From Udaeobacter sp046731855 (GTDB lineage Bacteria > Verrucomicrobiota > Verrucomicrobiia > Chthoniobacterales > UBA10450): DNA of 16,302 nt. The notes under the pieces were generated by a model. It worked only from the letters and a program-made list of their open reading frames with translations. It made no database searches and was not told where the DNA came from. The position numbers and the translations under genes were made by a program. The stretch is from positions 1 to 16,302 of the forward strand of contig JBKPLX010000228.1 of NCBI GenBank assembly GCA_046731855.1, written 5' to 3'. Positions 7,889 to 14,922 of this stretch are shown in pieces; positions within the stretch are counted from its first letter, which is position 1, and each line of letters begins with the position of its first letter.

Positions 7889-7976
7889 CTCGAAATGATC
7901 CAATCTTCCGCTCGTTTCCGACAGCACATCATGCTTTGGCCAATGGTCGCCGATCTTGTCCTCGTGCCAGTCTCCG

Positions 7977-8405
7977 ATGTCCACCGACAAGTCTGAACAG
8001 CGAGATGAGTTGCTCAGCACGGTACGCGATGCCTTGCGGCGAGCGGAGCTTTATTGCGCGAGGACCCGTCGCTGGGATACGCGTTTGTTGATCATCAGCA
8101 TCCTCTGCGGAGCAGTCGCGACTGTTCTTGCCGGTGGCACGGTTATCGGAGGCAGACCCGCACTGGACGCTGTCGGCGGCTGGCGGATTCTGTGTTCGAT
8201 TGTTGCGGTCTTTACCGCCTCAGGCACCGTTGCTGGCGCTCTTCACAAAAGTTTTCAGATTACCACTCGTCTTTCGAGCGCCGAGAAGTGCGTTGCACGA
8301 CTTAGAGCACTCGATGTCGCCATTGCCGCTAGCGACCTACCGACTGCCAACGCATTGGAAACATTTCAGCGCATCTCAGAAGAGCACGCTGCTTGTTTAG
8401 CGTGA
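7977..8405 (+). CDS. Small two-TM membrane protein of unknown function
   Basis: From the ATG at 7977 (MSTDKSEQRDELL) this is a 142-residue protein: a charged amphipathic N-terminus (DALRRAELYCARTRRWDTR), a transmembrane hairpin formed by LLIISILCGAVATVLAGGTVI and ILCSIVAVFTASGTVAGAL, then a helical C-terminus (FQITTRLSSAEKCVARLRALDVAI) likely to form a coiled coil in the cytoplasm. Helix, two TMs, helix is the layout of the SLATT/DUF4231 class, some of which act as effectors in defence or nucleotide-signalling islands. That is a resemblance in architecture, not a recognised match. It starts 88 bases after ridA on the same strand. An upstream ATG at 7956 is possible. Confidence 0.55.
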   Translation: MSTDKSEQRDELLSTVRDALRRAELYCARTRRWDTRLLIISILCGAVATVLAGGTVIGGRPALDAVGGWRILCSIVAVFTASGTVAGALHKSFQITTRLSSAEKCVARLRALDVAIAASDLPTANALETFQRISEEHAACLA

Positions 8406-8423
8406 CATGAAATGAACCGCGGT

Positions 8424-8439
8424 GCGGCTTACGGGCCGC
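8424..8439. terminator. GC-rich hairpin between convergent genes
   Basis: GCGGC (8424-8428) pairs with GCCGC (8435-8439) around a six-base loop, just past the stop of the two-TM protein and before the stop of the convergent GNAT gene. Flanking CCGCGG palindromes allow other pairings. No T-run follows on either strand, so the call as a bidirectional terminator is weak. Confidence 0.2.
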
Positions 8440-8516
8440 GGGCGGCCAACTGGATCTTCACCTCTTTCGCGTTAGGCAACAATGCGTGCCTGGGGGGCGC
8501 GATGCTTGTCGTTACT

Positions 8517-9017
8517 TCACCTCAGGAAATCATGCGCGTTACGAAGATAGAGAACAAGATCGTAGCCGCGCCCGCTCGAAAAGGGTTTTCCGTTGATTTT
8601 GAATCCACAGTCGAACGCGAAACTCAGGACGCGCTCGTCTGCCCGGGTCGTCGCGAAAATGTTCTCGTTCTTCGCGAAAGGAAGTAACTCCCCCACAATG
8701 CGAGTCGAGAGTCGTCGACCCTGGTACGCTTTAGCCACAACGACCCAACCCAACTCAACGGGGTATTCGTCCGCTGAAACGGTCGCTCGCGCATCGGCGA
8801 ACACCTTGTTCCGGTACTCTGGCCTGGGGTGTTTCAATGCTCCTGCTCCGACGAGTTGATCATCTGATGTATGTAGGAACAACAGGCGAGAGGCGCTGTG
8901 GATCCGTTCCGTCAGGCCTTCTGGACTAACTGCACCGCCTTCGATCACAAGCCTCTCGAAGTCGGCTAATGCCTGCGCTGTGCAATCCGAGGGCAAGAAT
9001 ATTGACGAAGTTAGCAT
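8517..9017 (-). CDS. GNAT family N-acetyltransferase
   Basis: From the ATG at 9017 (MLTSSIFLPSDC) the protein has 166 residues, the usual size of a single GNAT domain that moves an acetyl group from acetyl-CoA to an amine. Visible parts in order: an N-terminal helix region (ALADFERLVIEGGAVS), the strand pair LLFLHTSDDQLVGAGALKHP, then the core strand and acetyl-CoA loop ELGWVVVAKAYQGRRLSTRIV. The loop YQGRRLS corresponds to Q/RxxGxG/A but has Arg and Ser where glycines are usual, so CoA binding may be weakened. IFATTRADERVLSFAFDCGFK is the typical beta6/helix4 end, followed by LVLYLR. The frame stays open further upstream to 9224, but that extension overlaps the neighbouring gene and has no protein character. 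Substrate cannot be inferred. Confidence 0.75.
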   Translation of the reverse strand: MLTSSIFLPSDCTAQALADFERLVIEGGAVSPEGLTERIHSASRLLFLHTSDDQLVGAGALKHPRPEYRNKVFADARATVSADEYPVELGWVVVAKAYQGRRLSTRIVGELLPFAKNENIFATTRADERVLSFAFDCGFKINGKPFSSGRGYDLVLYLRNAHDFLR

Positions 9018-9063
9018 CGCAGCGCGGGTTACTTCGCCTTCAAATACAGATGCGCGCGGACGC

Positions 9064-9699
9064 TTATCTTGGAGCCGCGAATGAGCGAAATCGCAGGCTG
9101 CGTCCACTTCCATTCCACTCGTCGTATGACGCACCGGCTGTAATCTGAAATTTGTCGTTGCCGACGGTGCCGGTGATATACGTCTCCCACATATCGCCGC
9201 CGCCCTTCCCACTCCATCGTCCATATAAAAAGCCGATTTGCCCGCCGTAATAGACCGGATTCGCCGATGAGCTCAGCATCTCGTCGGGTGAATCGCTCGC
9301 GTCTGCTCCAAGGTCCTTGCCATCCGTACGATGGACCCGGCCAGTACTCGGCCTTTGAGCCGGTGGTTGCGCACTGCTCAGGAACGCAGCCGGCAAGAAA
9401 TCCGCCGACGTGAATCCTAACTGAACCCACGAGCTCGCGAAGCCGTAGCTGGGATCCATGATCCCGTCACTCAAATTGGCGCTGTCCAACCAAAGCGGCA
9501 CCGAGCCGTTATGAAGCAGAAGTGAACTGTCCGCAGCACCCATAATCTTCGGTCGATAAAGATTCAGCGACAAAGGGGCAGTTGATGCGCCAGGTGACCG
9601 CGATTGTTCTCTCTTAATCGAATGATGTGTCTGTTGCGCAACAGCCGGCAACAACGCGCCGATCAAACCCAGCCCGACGCAAAGCGCGCGCTTAAGCAT
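9064..9699 (-). CDS. Exported protein of unknown function
   Basis: I do not recognise the family. Starting at the ATG at 9699 (MLKRALCVGLGLIGALLPAVAQQ), a clear signal peptide is cut probably after AVA, giving a periplasmic or surface protein of about 190 residues. It is rich in Ser, Gly and Pro, with a low-complexity middle (SSAQPPAQRPSTGRVHR) and a conserved-looking end VYYGGQIGFLYGRW, MWETYITGTVGNDKFQITAGASYDEW that suggests beta strands. The frame stops at 9064. The next frame over continues to 9029 as AISLIRGSKISVRAHLYLKAK, which reads like a natural beta-strand C-terminus, and one base missing near 9100-9112 would join them. That extended end lies 11 bases before the GNAT start, a tidy operon spacing. 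The ATG at 9717 is an alternative start. Confidence 0.6.
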   Translation of the reverse strand: MLKRALCVGLGLIGALLPAVAQQTHHSIKREQSRSPGASTAPLSLNLYRPKIMGAADSSLLLHNGSVPLWLDSANLSDGIMDPSYGFASSWVQLGFTSADFLPAAFLSSAQPPAQRPSTGRVHRTDGKDLGADASDSPDEMLSSSANPVYYGGQIGFLYGRWSGKGGGDMWETYITGTVGNDKFQITAGASYDEWNGSGRSLRFRSFAAPR

Positions 9700-9751
9700 G
9701 GCACAATTCACATCCAAATGACCGGAAACGCCAGTAAAATTTTCCGGCGCG

Positions 9752-10711
9752 TCAAGACTTCAACGATTCTTTGAAATATTCGACCGTAGTCTTAATCCCT
9801 TCTTCGAAATCCACGCGTGGTTCCCAATCGAGGACTTCCTTTGCGCGGGCAATATCCGGTTGGCGCACTCTCGGGTCATCGATGGGCAACGGCTTGTATT
9901 CGATTGCCGATTTCGTTCCGGTGATGCGAATGATCTCGTCGGCAAATTGCTTGATCGTCATCTCGCGCGGATTACCGAGGTTGACCGGCTCGTGGAAATC
10001 GCTAATCGCCAGCTTGAAAATTCCGTCGATCAAATCGGAGACGTAACAGAACGAACGCGTTTGTGAGCCGTCGCCAAAAACAGTCAGTAGCTGGCCATTC
10101 AGTGCCTGTCCAATAAACGCCGGGACCACGCGTCCATCACGCAATCGCATTCGCGGCCCATATGTGTTGAATATACGCACGATCCTCGTGTCCACGCGAT
10201 GGTAACGATGATATGCCATCGTCATTGCCTCTGCGTAACGTTTGGCCTCATCGTACACACCGCGTGGCCCGATTGGGTTCACATTGCCCCAGTAATCCTC
10301 CTTTTGGGGATGCTCGAGGGGATCGCCGTACACCTCCGATGTTGAGGCAAGAATGAACGTGGCCTTTTTGTCCTTGGCCAGACCCAGCGTGTTGTGCGTG
10401 CCAAGCGCGCCTACTTTCAATGTAGGAATCGGGAGTTCCAGATAATCGATGGGACTGGCCGGGGAAGCGAAGTGGAAAACGTAGTCGATTTTCTCTTCCG
10501 GCAGGAAAATGAAATTCGAAACATTATGTTTGATGAACTGGAAATTCTTATTGCCAGCCAGATGCCCGATGTTCGCTGTGTTGCCGGTGATCAAATTGTC
10601 AATGGCGATGACCCGGTGACCTTCCTCCAGTAGTCGATCGCTCAAATGCGATCCCAGGAAACCGGCGGCGCCGGTTACGACGGAAACGGGCTGGGAACGT
10701 TTTTCTGCCAT
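9752..10711 (-). CDS. uxs: UDP-glucuronate decarboxylase (UDP-xylose synthase)
   Basis: This SDR-family enzyme converts UDP-glucuronate to UDP-xylose and CO2 with tightly bound NAD, in the cytoplasm, supplying xylose for surface polysaccharide. The 319-residue protein matches the usual length. It has the NAD-binding GAAGFLGSHL (14-23), the acidic IDNL after strand 2, the STSEVYGDP stretch from residue 123 with the catalytic Thr/Ser, and the YDEAK catalytic Tyr153/Lys157. Substrate-side motifs typical of UXS follow: FNTYGPRMRLRDGRVVPAF and QTRSFCYVSDLIDG. A dTDP-glucose dehydratase or other UDP-sugar epimerase is the main alternative, but these strings favour UXS. No other polysaccharide genes lie beside it in this window. 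The ATG at 10711 gives a natural N-terminus with a short MAEKRSQ leader. Confidence 0.9.
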   Translation of the reverse strand: MAEKRSQPVSVVTGAAGFLGSHLSDRLLEEGHRVIAIDNLITGNTANIGHLAGNKNFQFIKHNVSNFIFLPEEKIDYVFHFASPASPIDYLELPIPTLKVGALGTHNTLGLAKDKKATFILASTSEVYGDPLEHPQKEDYWGNVNPIGPRGVYDEAKRYAEAMTMAYHRYHRVDTRIVRIFNTYGPRMRLRDGRVVPAFIGQALNGQLLTVFGDGSQTRSFCYVSDLIDGIFKLAISDFHEPVNLGNPREMTIKQFADEIIRITGTKSAIEYKPLPIDDPRVRQPDIARAKEVLDWEPRVDFEEGIKTTVEYFKESLKS

Positions 10712-10765
10712 AGCGCGCTTTATCTAATGTCGGCGGCGCAAGTTTACCAGTAGGAAGTCAGGGAA

Positions 10766-10835
10766 AATGACGGATCGCTTCGCTAGATTAAACCGTTAAA
10801 TCGGTTGCAGCGTTGAAGCGAAGGGAACCGTCATT
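10766..10835. repeat. Nested 70-base inverted repeat upstream of trpS
   Basis: AATGACGG (10766-10773) pairs perfectly with CCGTCATT (10828-10835). Inside a 4x4 internal loop, CTTCGC (10778-10783) pairs with GCGAAG (10818-10823), and further in AACCG (10791-10795) pairs with CGGTT (10802-10806) around the loop ttaaat. It lies in the 202-base divergent gap between uxs and trpS, ending 78 bases before the trpS ATG. It could be a REP/MITE-like dispersed element or an mRNA leader structure; no transposase or target-site duplication is visible. Confidence 0.5.
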
Positions 10836-10913
10836 CAAGTTTCGTCATTCCTTCGTCGTTCGGCATTTGGATTGATTAGCTTTCGACTCAAAATCTGAAA
10901 TCTTATCAAACTC

Positions 10914-11894
10914 ATGCGCATTCTTTCAGGTATTCAGCCCAGCGGTGTTTTGCACATCGGCAATTACTTTGGAATGATTAAGCCGGCAATCGCACTTCAA
11001 ACCGAAGGCGAAGCGCTCTACTTCATTGCCGACTAGCACGCGCTCACCAGTCTGCGCAATCCGGAAGCATTGCGTGAGAACTGCCGCCGCGTCGCGCTCG
11101 ATTTTCTGGCCTGCGGACTCGATCCCGAGCGCGCCACGCTTTTTCAGCATTCGGACGTTCCGCAAGTTACCGAACTGGCCTGGATTCTATCGACAGTGGC
11201 GCCGATGGGTTTGCTGGAACGCGCCCATTCTTACAAAGACAAACTCGCTCGCGGGTTGTCCCCCACCGTCGGGCTGTTCAGTTATCCCATACTCATGGCT
11301 GCGGACATTTTGATCTACGACAGCGACGTTGTGCCAGTCGGCAAAGACCAAAAACAGCACATCGAAATGACACGCGATCTTGCCGTGAAAATGAACGAAA
11401 CCTTCGGACAATCGGAGCCGGACGGGCGGATCTTCAAATTGCCGGAAGCGCGCATCCAACCTGCGACAGAAACGGTGCCCGGGATCGACGGCCAGAAAAT
11501 GAGCAAGAGCTACGGCAACAACATCGACATCTTCGGCGACGAAAAAGAAATACGAAGACGCGTCATGAGCATCGTGACCGATTCCACACCTGTAGAGGCC
11601 CCAAAAGACCCAGCCCAGTCCACCATCTTCAAGCTCTATTCGCTGGTCGCATCCAAGGATGAGATTACCGCCATGCGCGAGCAATTCCTAAAAGGCGGAA
11701 CCGGTTATGGTGATTTCAAGAAGCAGCTCTTCGCGAAGCTTTGGGAATATTTCGCGCCCATGCGCAAACGCCGTGAAGAAATTCTGGCTGATAAATCGTA
11801 CATCGACAACGTGCTCGCGCGGGGAGCAAAGCGCGCGAACGAGATCGCGGATCAAGTTATGAACCGTGTCCGCCAGGCGGTGGGACTGCGCTAG
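10914..11894 (+). CDS. trpS: Tryptophan--tRNA ligase, interrupted by an in-frame TAG
   Basis: TrpRS charges tRNA(Trp) in two steps via Trp-AMP. The frame from the ATG at 10914 spans 326 codons, the normal class-Ic length. It has the HIGH-type motif PSGVLHIGNY in the first 20 residues, the DVPQVTELAWIL region, MAADILIYDSDVVPVGKDQKQH (Trp/ATP pocket) and KMSKS at codons 195-199, then a helical anticodon-binding C-terminus. Codon 41 (11034-11036) is TAG, within FIAD*HALT. In E. coli the matching position is Gln (VDQHAIT), so CAG to TAG is one transition; TAC or TAT (Tyr) would also be one step away. Starting after the stop would lose the HIGH motif, so no internal start could give an active enzyme. 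With a single visible copy of an essential gene, a base error is likeliest. The stop shares CTAG (11891-11894) with the convergent gene. Confidence 0.9.
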
Positions 11895-12295
11895 TGGCTG
11901 TGCTTCGACGACGTTCCCCTCTTCGCGCGCACCTCGATCTGCTTGGTTTCGGCCTCGGCTGCTTTTAGATCCTTGGCCTTTGTCACGTACGTCAGGATCG
12001 AATTCCAGAATCCTGAGCCACCGCTGGCCAAAAGACCAAGAGCTAACGTTCCAGTCCAGTCATGCGGAATGCCTACGCCTTTCGGAATCGCCGCGCTAGC
12101 CAGCCAAGCAGTGATTATACCGGCAATTACGGCAAGCACCTGAAGGGTGGCCTTCCTCCAACCTTCTTCGGCCGGTTTTCGTCGTTGCTGATTGAGCCAG
12201 GGAACGAGTCCCTTAATAATATCGACGAGTCGCTCCGAGGCGATGCTTAGGGCGATAAGCAATGATATGATGGTCGTTAGTTTGGTCGTGTCCAT
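11891..12295 (-). CDS. Small membrane protein, three predicted TM segments
   Basis: A 134-residue protein with hydrophobic segments near 7-20, 50-70 and 80-104 and a charged, Lys-rich C-terminus ending SSKHSH. Between the first two segments lies ERLVDIIKGLVPWLNQQ, an amphipathic stretch; ALGLLASGGSGFWNSILTYV forms the last segment. Size and layout recall small holin-like proteins, but I see no lysis genes nearby and cannot name a family. The gene converges on trpS, and the two TAG stops overlap in the palindrome CTAG, leaving no room for a separate terminator. The ATG at 12295 is the only good start. Upstream is a 69-base divergent gap to the DUF167 gene, in which I see no convincing promoter. 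Confidence 0.65.
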   Translation of the reverse strand: MDTTKLTTIISLLIALSIASERLVDIIKGLVPWLNQQRRKPAEEGWRKATLQVLAVIAGIITAWLASAAIPKGVGIPHDWTGTLALGLLASGGSGFWNSILTYVTKAKDLKAAEAETKQIEVRAKRGTSSKHSH

Positions 12296-12364
12296 AAGAC
12301 AATTTTCTGTGCCCGGATTGAGCCTTTCTTGTCAATTGAGAAATGACCACGAGGCTTGTGTTAA

Positions 12365-12651
12365 GTGGCGACCATTCGAGTTCACGTCATTCCAAACGCG
12401 AAGATCGATAACGTAGTGGGAATGGCGACGCGATCAAGATCAAGCTGCGGGCGCCAGCTGTAGAAGGAAAAGCAAACGCGGCCCTGCGCAGGTTTTTGGC
12501 AGAAAAATTGAGCATTCCTCAGCGCGCGATCGCCCTGGAACGCGGCGAGAGATCGCGTGACAAGCTGATTCGCATCGATGGTCTGAGCCAAGCCGACGCT
12601 TTTCGAGGTTTGCTTAAGTCCAGCCTAAACAGGTCGACGGCTATTCGATAA
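12365..12651 (+). CDS. DUF167/YggU family protein, frameshifted
   Basis: YggU-type proteins are small (about 95 residues) conserved proteins of unsettled function. A TAA directly precedes GTG at 12365, so GTG is the start: MATIRVHVIPNAKIDNVVG. The frame then shifts, and from GGC at 12424 it reads GDAIKIKLRAPAVEGKANAAL, the family hallmark (G-D-A-K, RLxAPPVxGKANxAL), then FLAEKLSIPQRAIALERGERS and RDKLIRIDG, ending at TAA 12649-12651. The span of 287 bases is not a multiple of three, and one missing base in GTGGGAAT (12416-12423) restores it. Nearest relatives usually have one more residue before GDA, so a four-base loss is also possible. Twenty bases separate it from the convergent membrane protein gene. 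Family identity is fairly sure; integrity is not. Confidence 0.8.
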
Positions 12652-12671
12652 TGATTGGTCCACCCGGCCAG

Positions 12672-13409
12672 TTAATTCGCCGGCTGCATTGCAGCTTCCT
12701 GATAGACCAGATCGACGATCGTTTTTTGAGTGTTTGGCGGAAGGCGCTTCAACAGATAACCAACGTATGCTTGCAGCCGGGTTCGGTAGCCACGCCACAT
12801 TCCGAGAAGGGCGATCAACCAGAAGAATAGTGTTGCCAAAGCAATCGTAATTAAGAAACGAGGAGAGTTCTTCGCAAAGCCATAATAGGTAAGGAAGCCT
12901 TCGTCGGTGGTGGAGAAATATTCTCGAATCGCTTCTGTGACACGCACAATTGCCGAAAAGAGAAATGTCGCCAGTACGAGGTGCTTATCGGCCCGCTGCC
13001 CAATCCAGCGACCAAGAAAATAGGTCACCGGGCACGTAAGCAAAAGATGACCGAGCCCTACGGCAGCGGCGAGTGAAGTTCCACTTGGGGCTTTAATCGC
13101 GACCGCCGCCGAACGCCCGAGCAGAGCGGCAAATTCAAGGGTTACGAATAGAATGATGGCTGAATAGATCGTGAGCAGCGCCCAGTGCAGTTTGTAACCT
13201 TCGCGGTCGACAATTCCTGTCGGTGTTAAGGAAAAGCCGCTCTGCTTCTTGTCTTTTTCCAGAGTCTTGTGCACATAAGTAATGGAACCCAAAACCAGAA
13301 CGGAAATCGATTTGGCGACCTCCTCGGAAGTACCAGCGAGTCTCAGCGCAGCAAAAACAACGATTGCGGCAGTGCAGACAACAGCGAGAGCTTTGATCAA
13401 CGTTTTCAT
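12672..13409 (-). CDS. Polytopic membrane protein of unknown function
   Basis: From the ATG at 13409 (MKTLIKALAVVCTAAIVVFAAL) the protein has 245 residues and about five or six hydrophobic segments (near 5-25, 35-47, 75-97, 111-133, 143-157 and 185-206). A soluble loop with several Lys/Asp lies between the second and third (HKTLEKDKKQSGFSLTPTG), and the C-terminus is amphipathic (LKRLPPNTQKTIVDLVYQEA). I do not recognise the family. This start lies 20 bases after the stop of the Tat-DsrE gene, suggesting the two are co-transcribed; a longer start at 13457 would overlap that gene and prepend a polar leader, so I reject it. Confidence 0.6.
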   Translation of the reverse strand: MKTLIKALAVVCTAAIVVFAALRLAGTSEEVAKSISVLVLGSITYVHKTLEKDKKQSGFSLTPTGIVDREGYKLHWALLTIYSAIILFVTLEFAALLGRSAAVAIKAPSGTSLAAAVGLGHLLLTCPVTYFLGRWIGQRADKHLVLATFLFSAIVRVTEAIREYFSTTDEGFLTYYGFAKNSPRFLITIALATLFFWLIALLGMWRGYRTRLQAYVGYLLKRLPPNTQKTIVDLVYQEAAMQPAN

Positions 13410-13429
13410 CGCAGAAATCGAATCGACGG

Positions 13430-13888
13430 CTATTCCGTAGCGATTCTGTCCGCCCACTCCACCAATGATACGAAAATTTTTGGATTGCCGAATTTTGCGC
13501 CGTATTCAGTTAGATCTGCCTCGGTGACCCCTGTCGCGCGAGAGCATGCGCCGCATGCGTAGATTGGTATTTTCTTCGCCACAATCTTGCTCAGAGCTTC
13601 AGACAACGGCGCCCAGCCAACTGCGTTAGCGACTGATTTCCGCATGAGAGGCACTGCTTCGCCCAGTAGAAAGATTTGAACTTCGTGGCCCGCTTCAGCA
13701 AGCGCATCGCCGTGAAGAAATGGAAATGCGGCTTTCGTCGGGTCGTCTGATCCCCATGCATTTTTGATCATGATTTTTAGTTTCGCGTTGCTTGCTCCAG
13801 CAGTCGCAGGCACTGCAGCGGCAACAAGCGGAAGCGCAGCAAGCTTCTTTAAGAATGATCGCCGGATCACGCGTGGCGATTTAATCAA
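13430..13888 (-). CDS. Tat-exported DsrE/DsrF-like protein
   Basis: A twin-arginine signal IRRSFLKKL (8-16) is followed by a hydrophobic stretch (AALPLVAAAVPATAGAS), so the folded protein is probably moved to the periplasm by Tat. The remaining ~118 residues fit the DsrE/TusD fold: strand KLKIMIKNAW, LHGDALAEAGHEVQIFLLGEAV, and a Cys pair in IYACGACSRATGV (Cys112, Cys115) at the position where family members carry their reactive cysteine. DsrE proteins relay sulfur or modify protein thiols; export suggests a periplasmic redox or sulfur role (inference). No ATG is available: TTG at 13888 or GTG at 13870 must be used. GTG may be better because TTG touches the T-run of the preceding hairpin. It is downstream of mlaD and upstream of a membrane protein gene. 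Confidence 0.77.
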   Translation of the reverse strand: MIKSPRVIRRSFLKKLAALPLVAAAVPATAGASNAKLKIMIKNAWGSDDPTKAAFPFLHGDALAEAGHEVQIFLLGEAVPLMRKSVANAVGWAPLSEALSKIVAKKIPIYACGACSRATGVTEADLTEYGAKFGNPKIFVSLVEWADRIATE

Positions 13889-13915
13889 AAACAGACTGCA
13901 TCCGTCAATCTGTTT
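13889..13915 (-). terminator. Hairpin between mlaD and the Tat-DsrE gene
   Basis: On the minus strand AAACAGATTG pairs with CAGTCTGTTT (ten pairs, one G-U) around a seven-base loop, and the second arm runs into five T. It lies ten bases after the mlaD stop. The stem is AT-rich, so it may be a leaky terminator or an mRNA processing/stability structure that lowers expression of the two downstream genes. The loop also contains TTGACG, 17 bases before ATTAAA, a weak promoter-like pair. Confidence 0.5.
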
Positions 13916-13924
13916 CGGACAATC

Positions 13925-14794
13925 TCAGCGTGCCCGCGTTTGGCGAGCCGGTTTGGTTTGCTCCTGAGGCTTCGTTTGAGTGGTTGCAGCGCTGTCGCGG
14001 TAAAACAAAACGCCGTGCGCTCTCAAATTGCTGATCAGGGCATGTAGATCGTTGGCCAACTGCTGGTTGTTCAGGAGAGTCGCCACCAAACCTTTGCCTT
14101 GTGTGGCGCTGCGAAGCACCTTGCGCGTGTCAGCGATGGCGTTCTGCAAATTATCAGCTGCTTCTTTCGCGGAAGTCATTGTGGAACCCGCCTGTTCGAT
14201 GACTCCATCCAATTTCTTCGAGGATTGTGCCAGCGCACCAGTAGCCTGGTTTAACTGCTCCATGCTCGCCTTCAGGTTTTGCATGTTCTGCGAGGAAAGC
14301 GTTTCCTGATTCAACTTCTGCACTGTCCCTCGAAGATCGCCTAGGAGCGCGCCTCCCTCTCGGGTGATGTCGTCGATGCCGGTCTCGCGCGCGCCGCTGA
14401 TGTGGGTATTTGGGGCCAGAAAAGCCTTAGGCTGCCCGGGCGGCATCACCACGTTTACGAAACGATCGCCCAGTAAACCGGAACTTCCGACGGAGAATTT
14501 GCTCCCTTCAGGAACCTTAATGTAATCATAAATCTTCAGCGGTACATCCACACCCTGGCCTTCGCGGACCATTCGCGGACCACCCGAGACTTTTCCAATC
14601 TTGGCACCCGCCAGCAAAACATCGGAACCCTTTAACAGCCCGCTTGCGTCAGTGAAGCGAACGGTGAGAGGGTAATAGTTTTTGAAGCCTTCCCCTAGCC
14701 GACCGAATTGTACGACTAACGCGCCTAACATCGCCAATCCGACGAAAACAAATGCGCCAACTTTAAATTCCAGACCTCGTTCGTGCCGATTCAT
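13925..14794 (-). CDS. mlaD: MlaD-type MCE domain lipid-transport protein
   Basis: MlaD is the periplasmic substrate-binding ring of the Mla/MCE phospholipid transporter, anchored by one N-terminal helix to the MlaE-MlaF inner-membrane complex. Here residues 10-30 form the membrane anchor (FKVGAFVFVGLAMLGALVV). The single MCE domain (about 41-118) contains VRFTDASGLLKGSDVLLAGAKIGKV and the pore-loop-like SSGLLGDRFVNVVMP. A long helical region (about 150-245) rich in Gln, Ala and Ser, then a basic tail (QTKPARQTRAR) follow. At 289 residues it is longer than E. coli MlaD (about 180) because of this helical extension, as in many MCE proteins where helices bundle into a tunnel. The ATG at 14794 is natural. 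It follows mlaF after 128 bases in which I see no promoter. Confidence 0.92.
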   Translation of the reverse strand: MNRHERGLEFKVGAFVFVGLAMLGALVVQFGRLGEGFKNYYPLTVRFTDASGLLKGSDVLLAGAKIGKVSGGPRMVREGQGVDVPLKIYDYIKVPEGSKFSVGSSGLLGDRFVNVVMPPGQPKAFLAPNTHISGARETGIDDITREGGALLGDLRGTVQKLNQETLSSQNMQNLKASMEQLNQATGALAQSSKKLDGVIEQAGSTMTSAKEAADNLQNAIADTRKVLRSATQGKGLVATLLNNQQLANDLHALISNLRAHGVLFYRDSAATTQTKPQEQTKPARQTRAR

Positions 14795-14922
14795 TGAACA
14801 TTAATTGTCGATCTTGCCGTTGATTTTCGCAAGGTAGGGGGCGGTTCACGCAAACCGGATCATCGCAGACGTTAACATGCGACGCTGCGAGCGGTTGCCG
14901 TCAATCCGGGAAAGCTTTGGAG

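Noticed and set aside
8429..8521. Short minus-strand frame ending LLPNAKEVKIQLAARGP
   Set aside because: The peptide looks protein-like and could be the end of a decayed gene, but the open frame is only about 30 codons, closed by a stop upstream, and no family is recognisable.
8412..8687. Plus-strand frame overlapping the GNAT gene
   Set aside because: Most of it is antisense to the conserved end of the GNAT domain and the remainder has no recognisable features.
9018..9224. N-terminal extension of the GNAT gene to an upstream start
   Set aside because: The extra 69 residues run through the end of the neighbouring exported protein's gene and lack protein character; the ATG at 9017 gives a normal GNAT length.
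11034..11036. TAG in trpS as pyrrolysine or other amber recoding
   Set aside because: There are no other in-frame TAG readings in the window, other genes use TAG as a normal stop, and nearby genes also carry base errors, so an error is simpler.
11187..11684. A 165-codon minus-strand frame inside trpS
   Set aside because: It is antisense to well-conserved TrpRS sequence, including the KMSKS region, and has no recognisable domain.
12664..12683. CCGGC/GCCGG hairpin between DUF167 and the membrane protein gene
   Set aside because: Only five base pairs with a ten-base loop, overlapping coding sequence, and no T-run on either strand.
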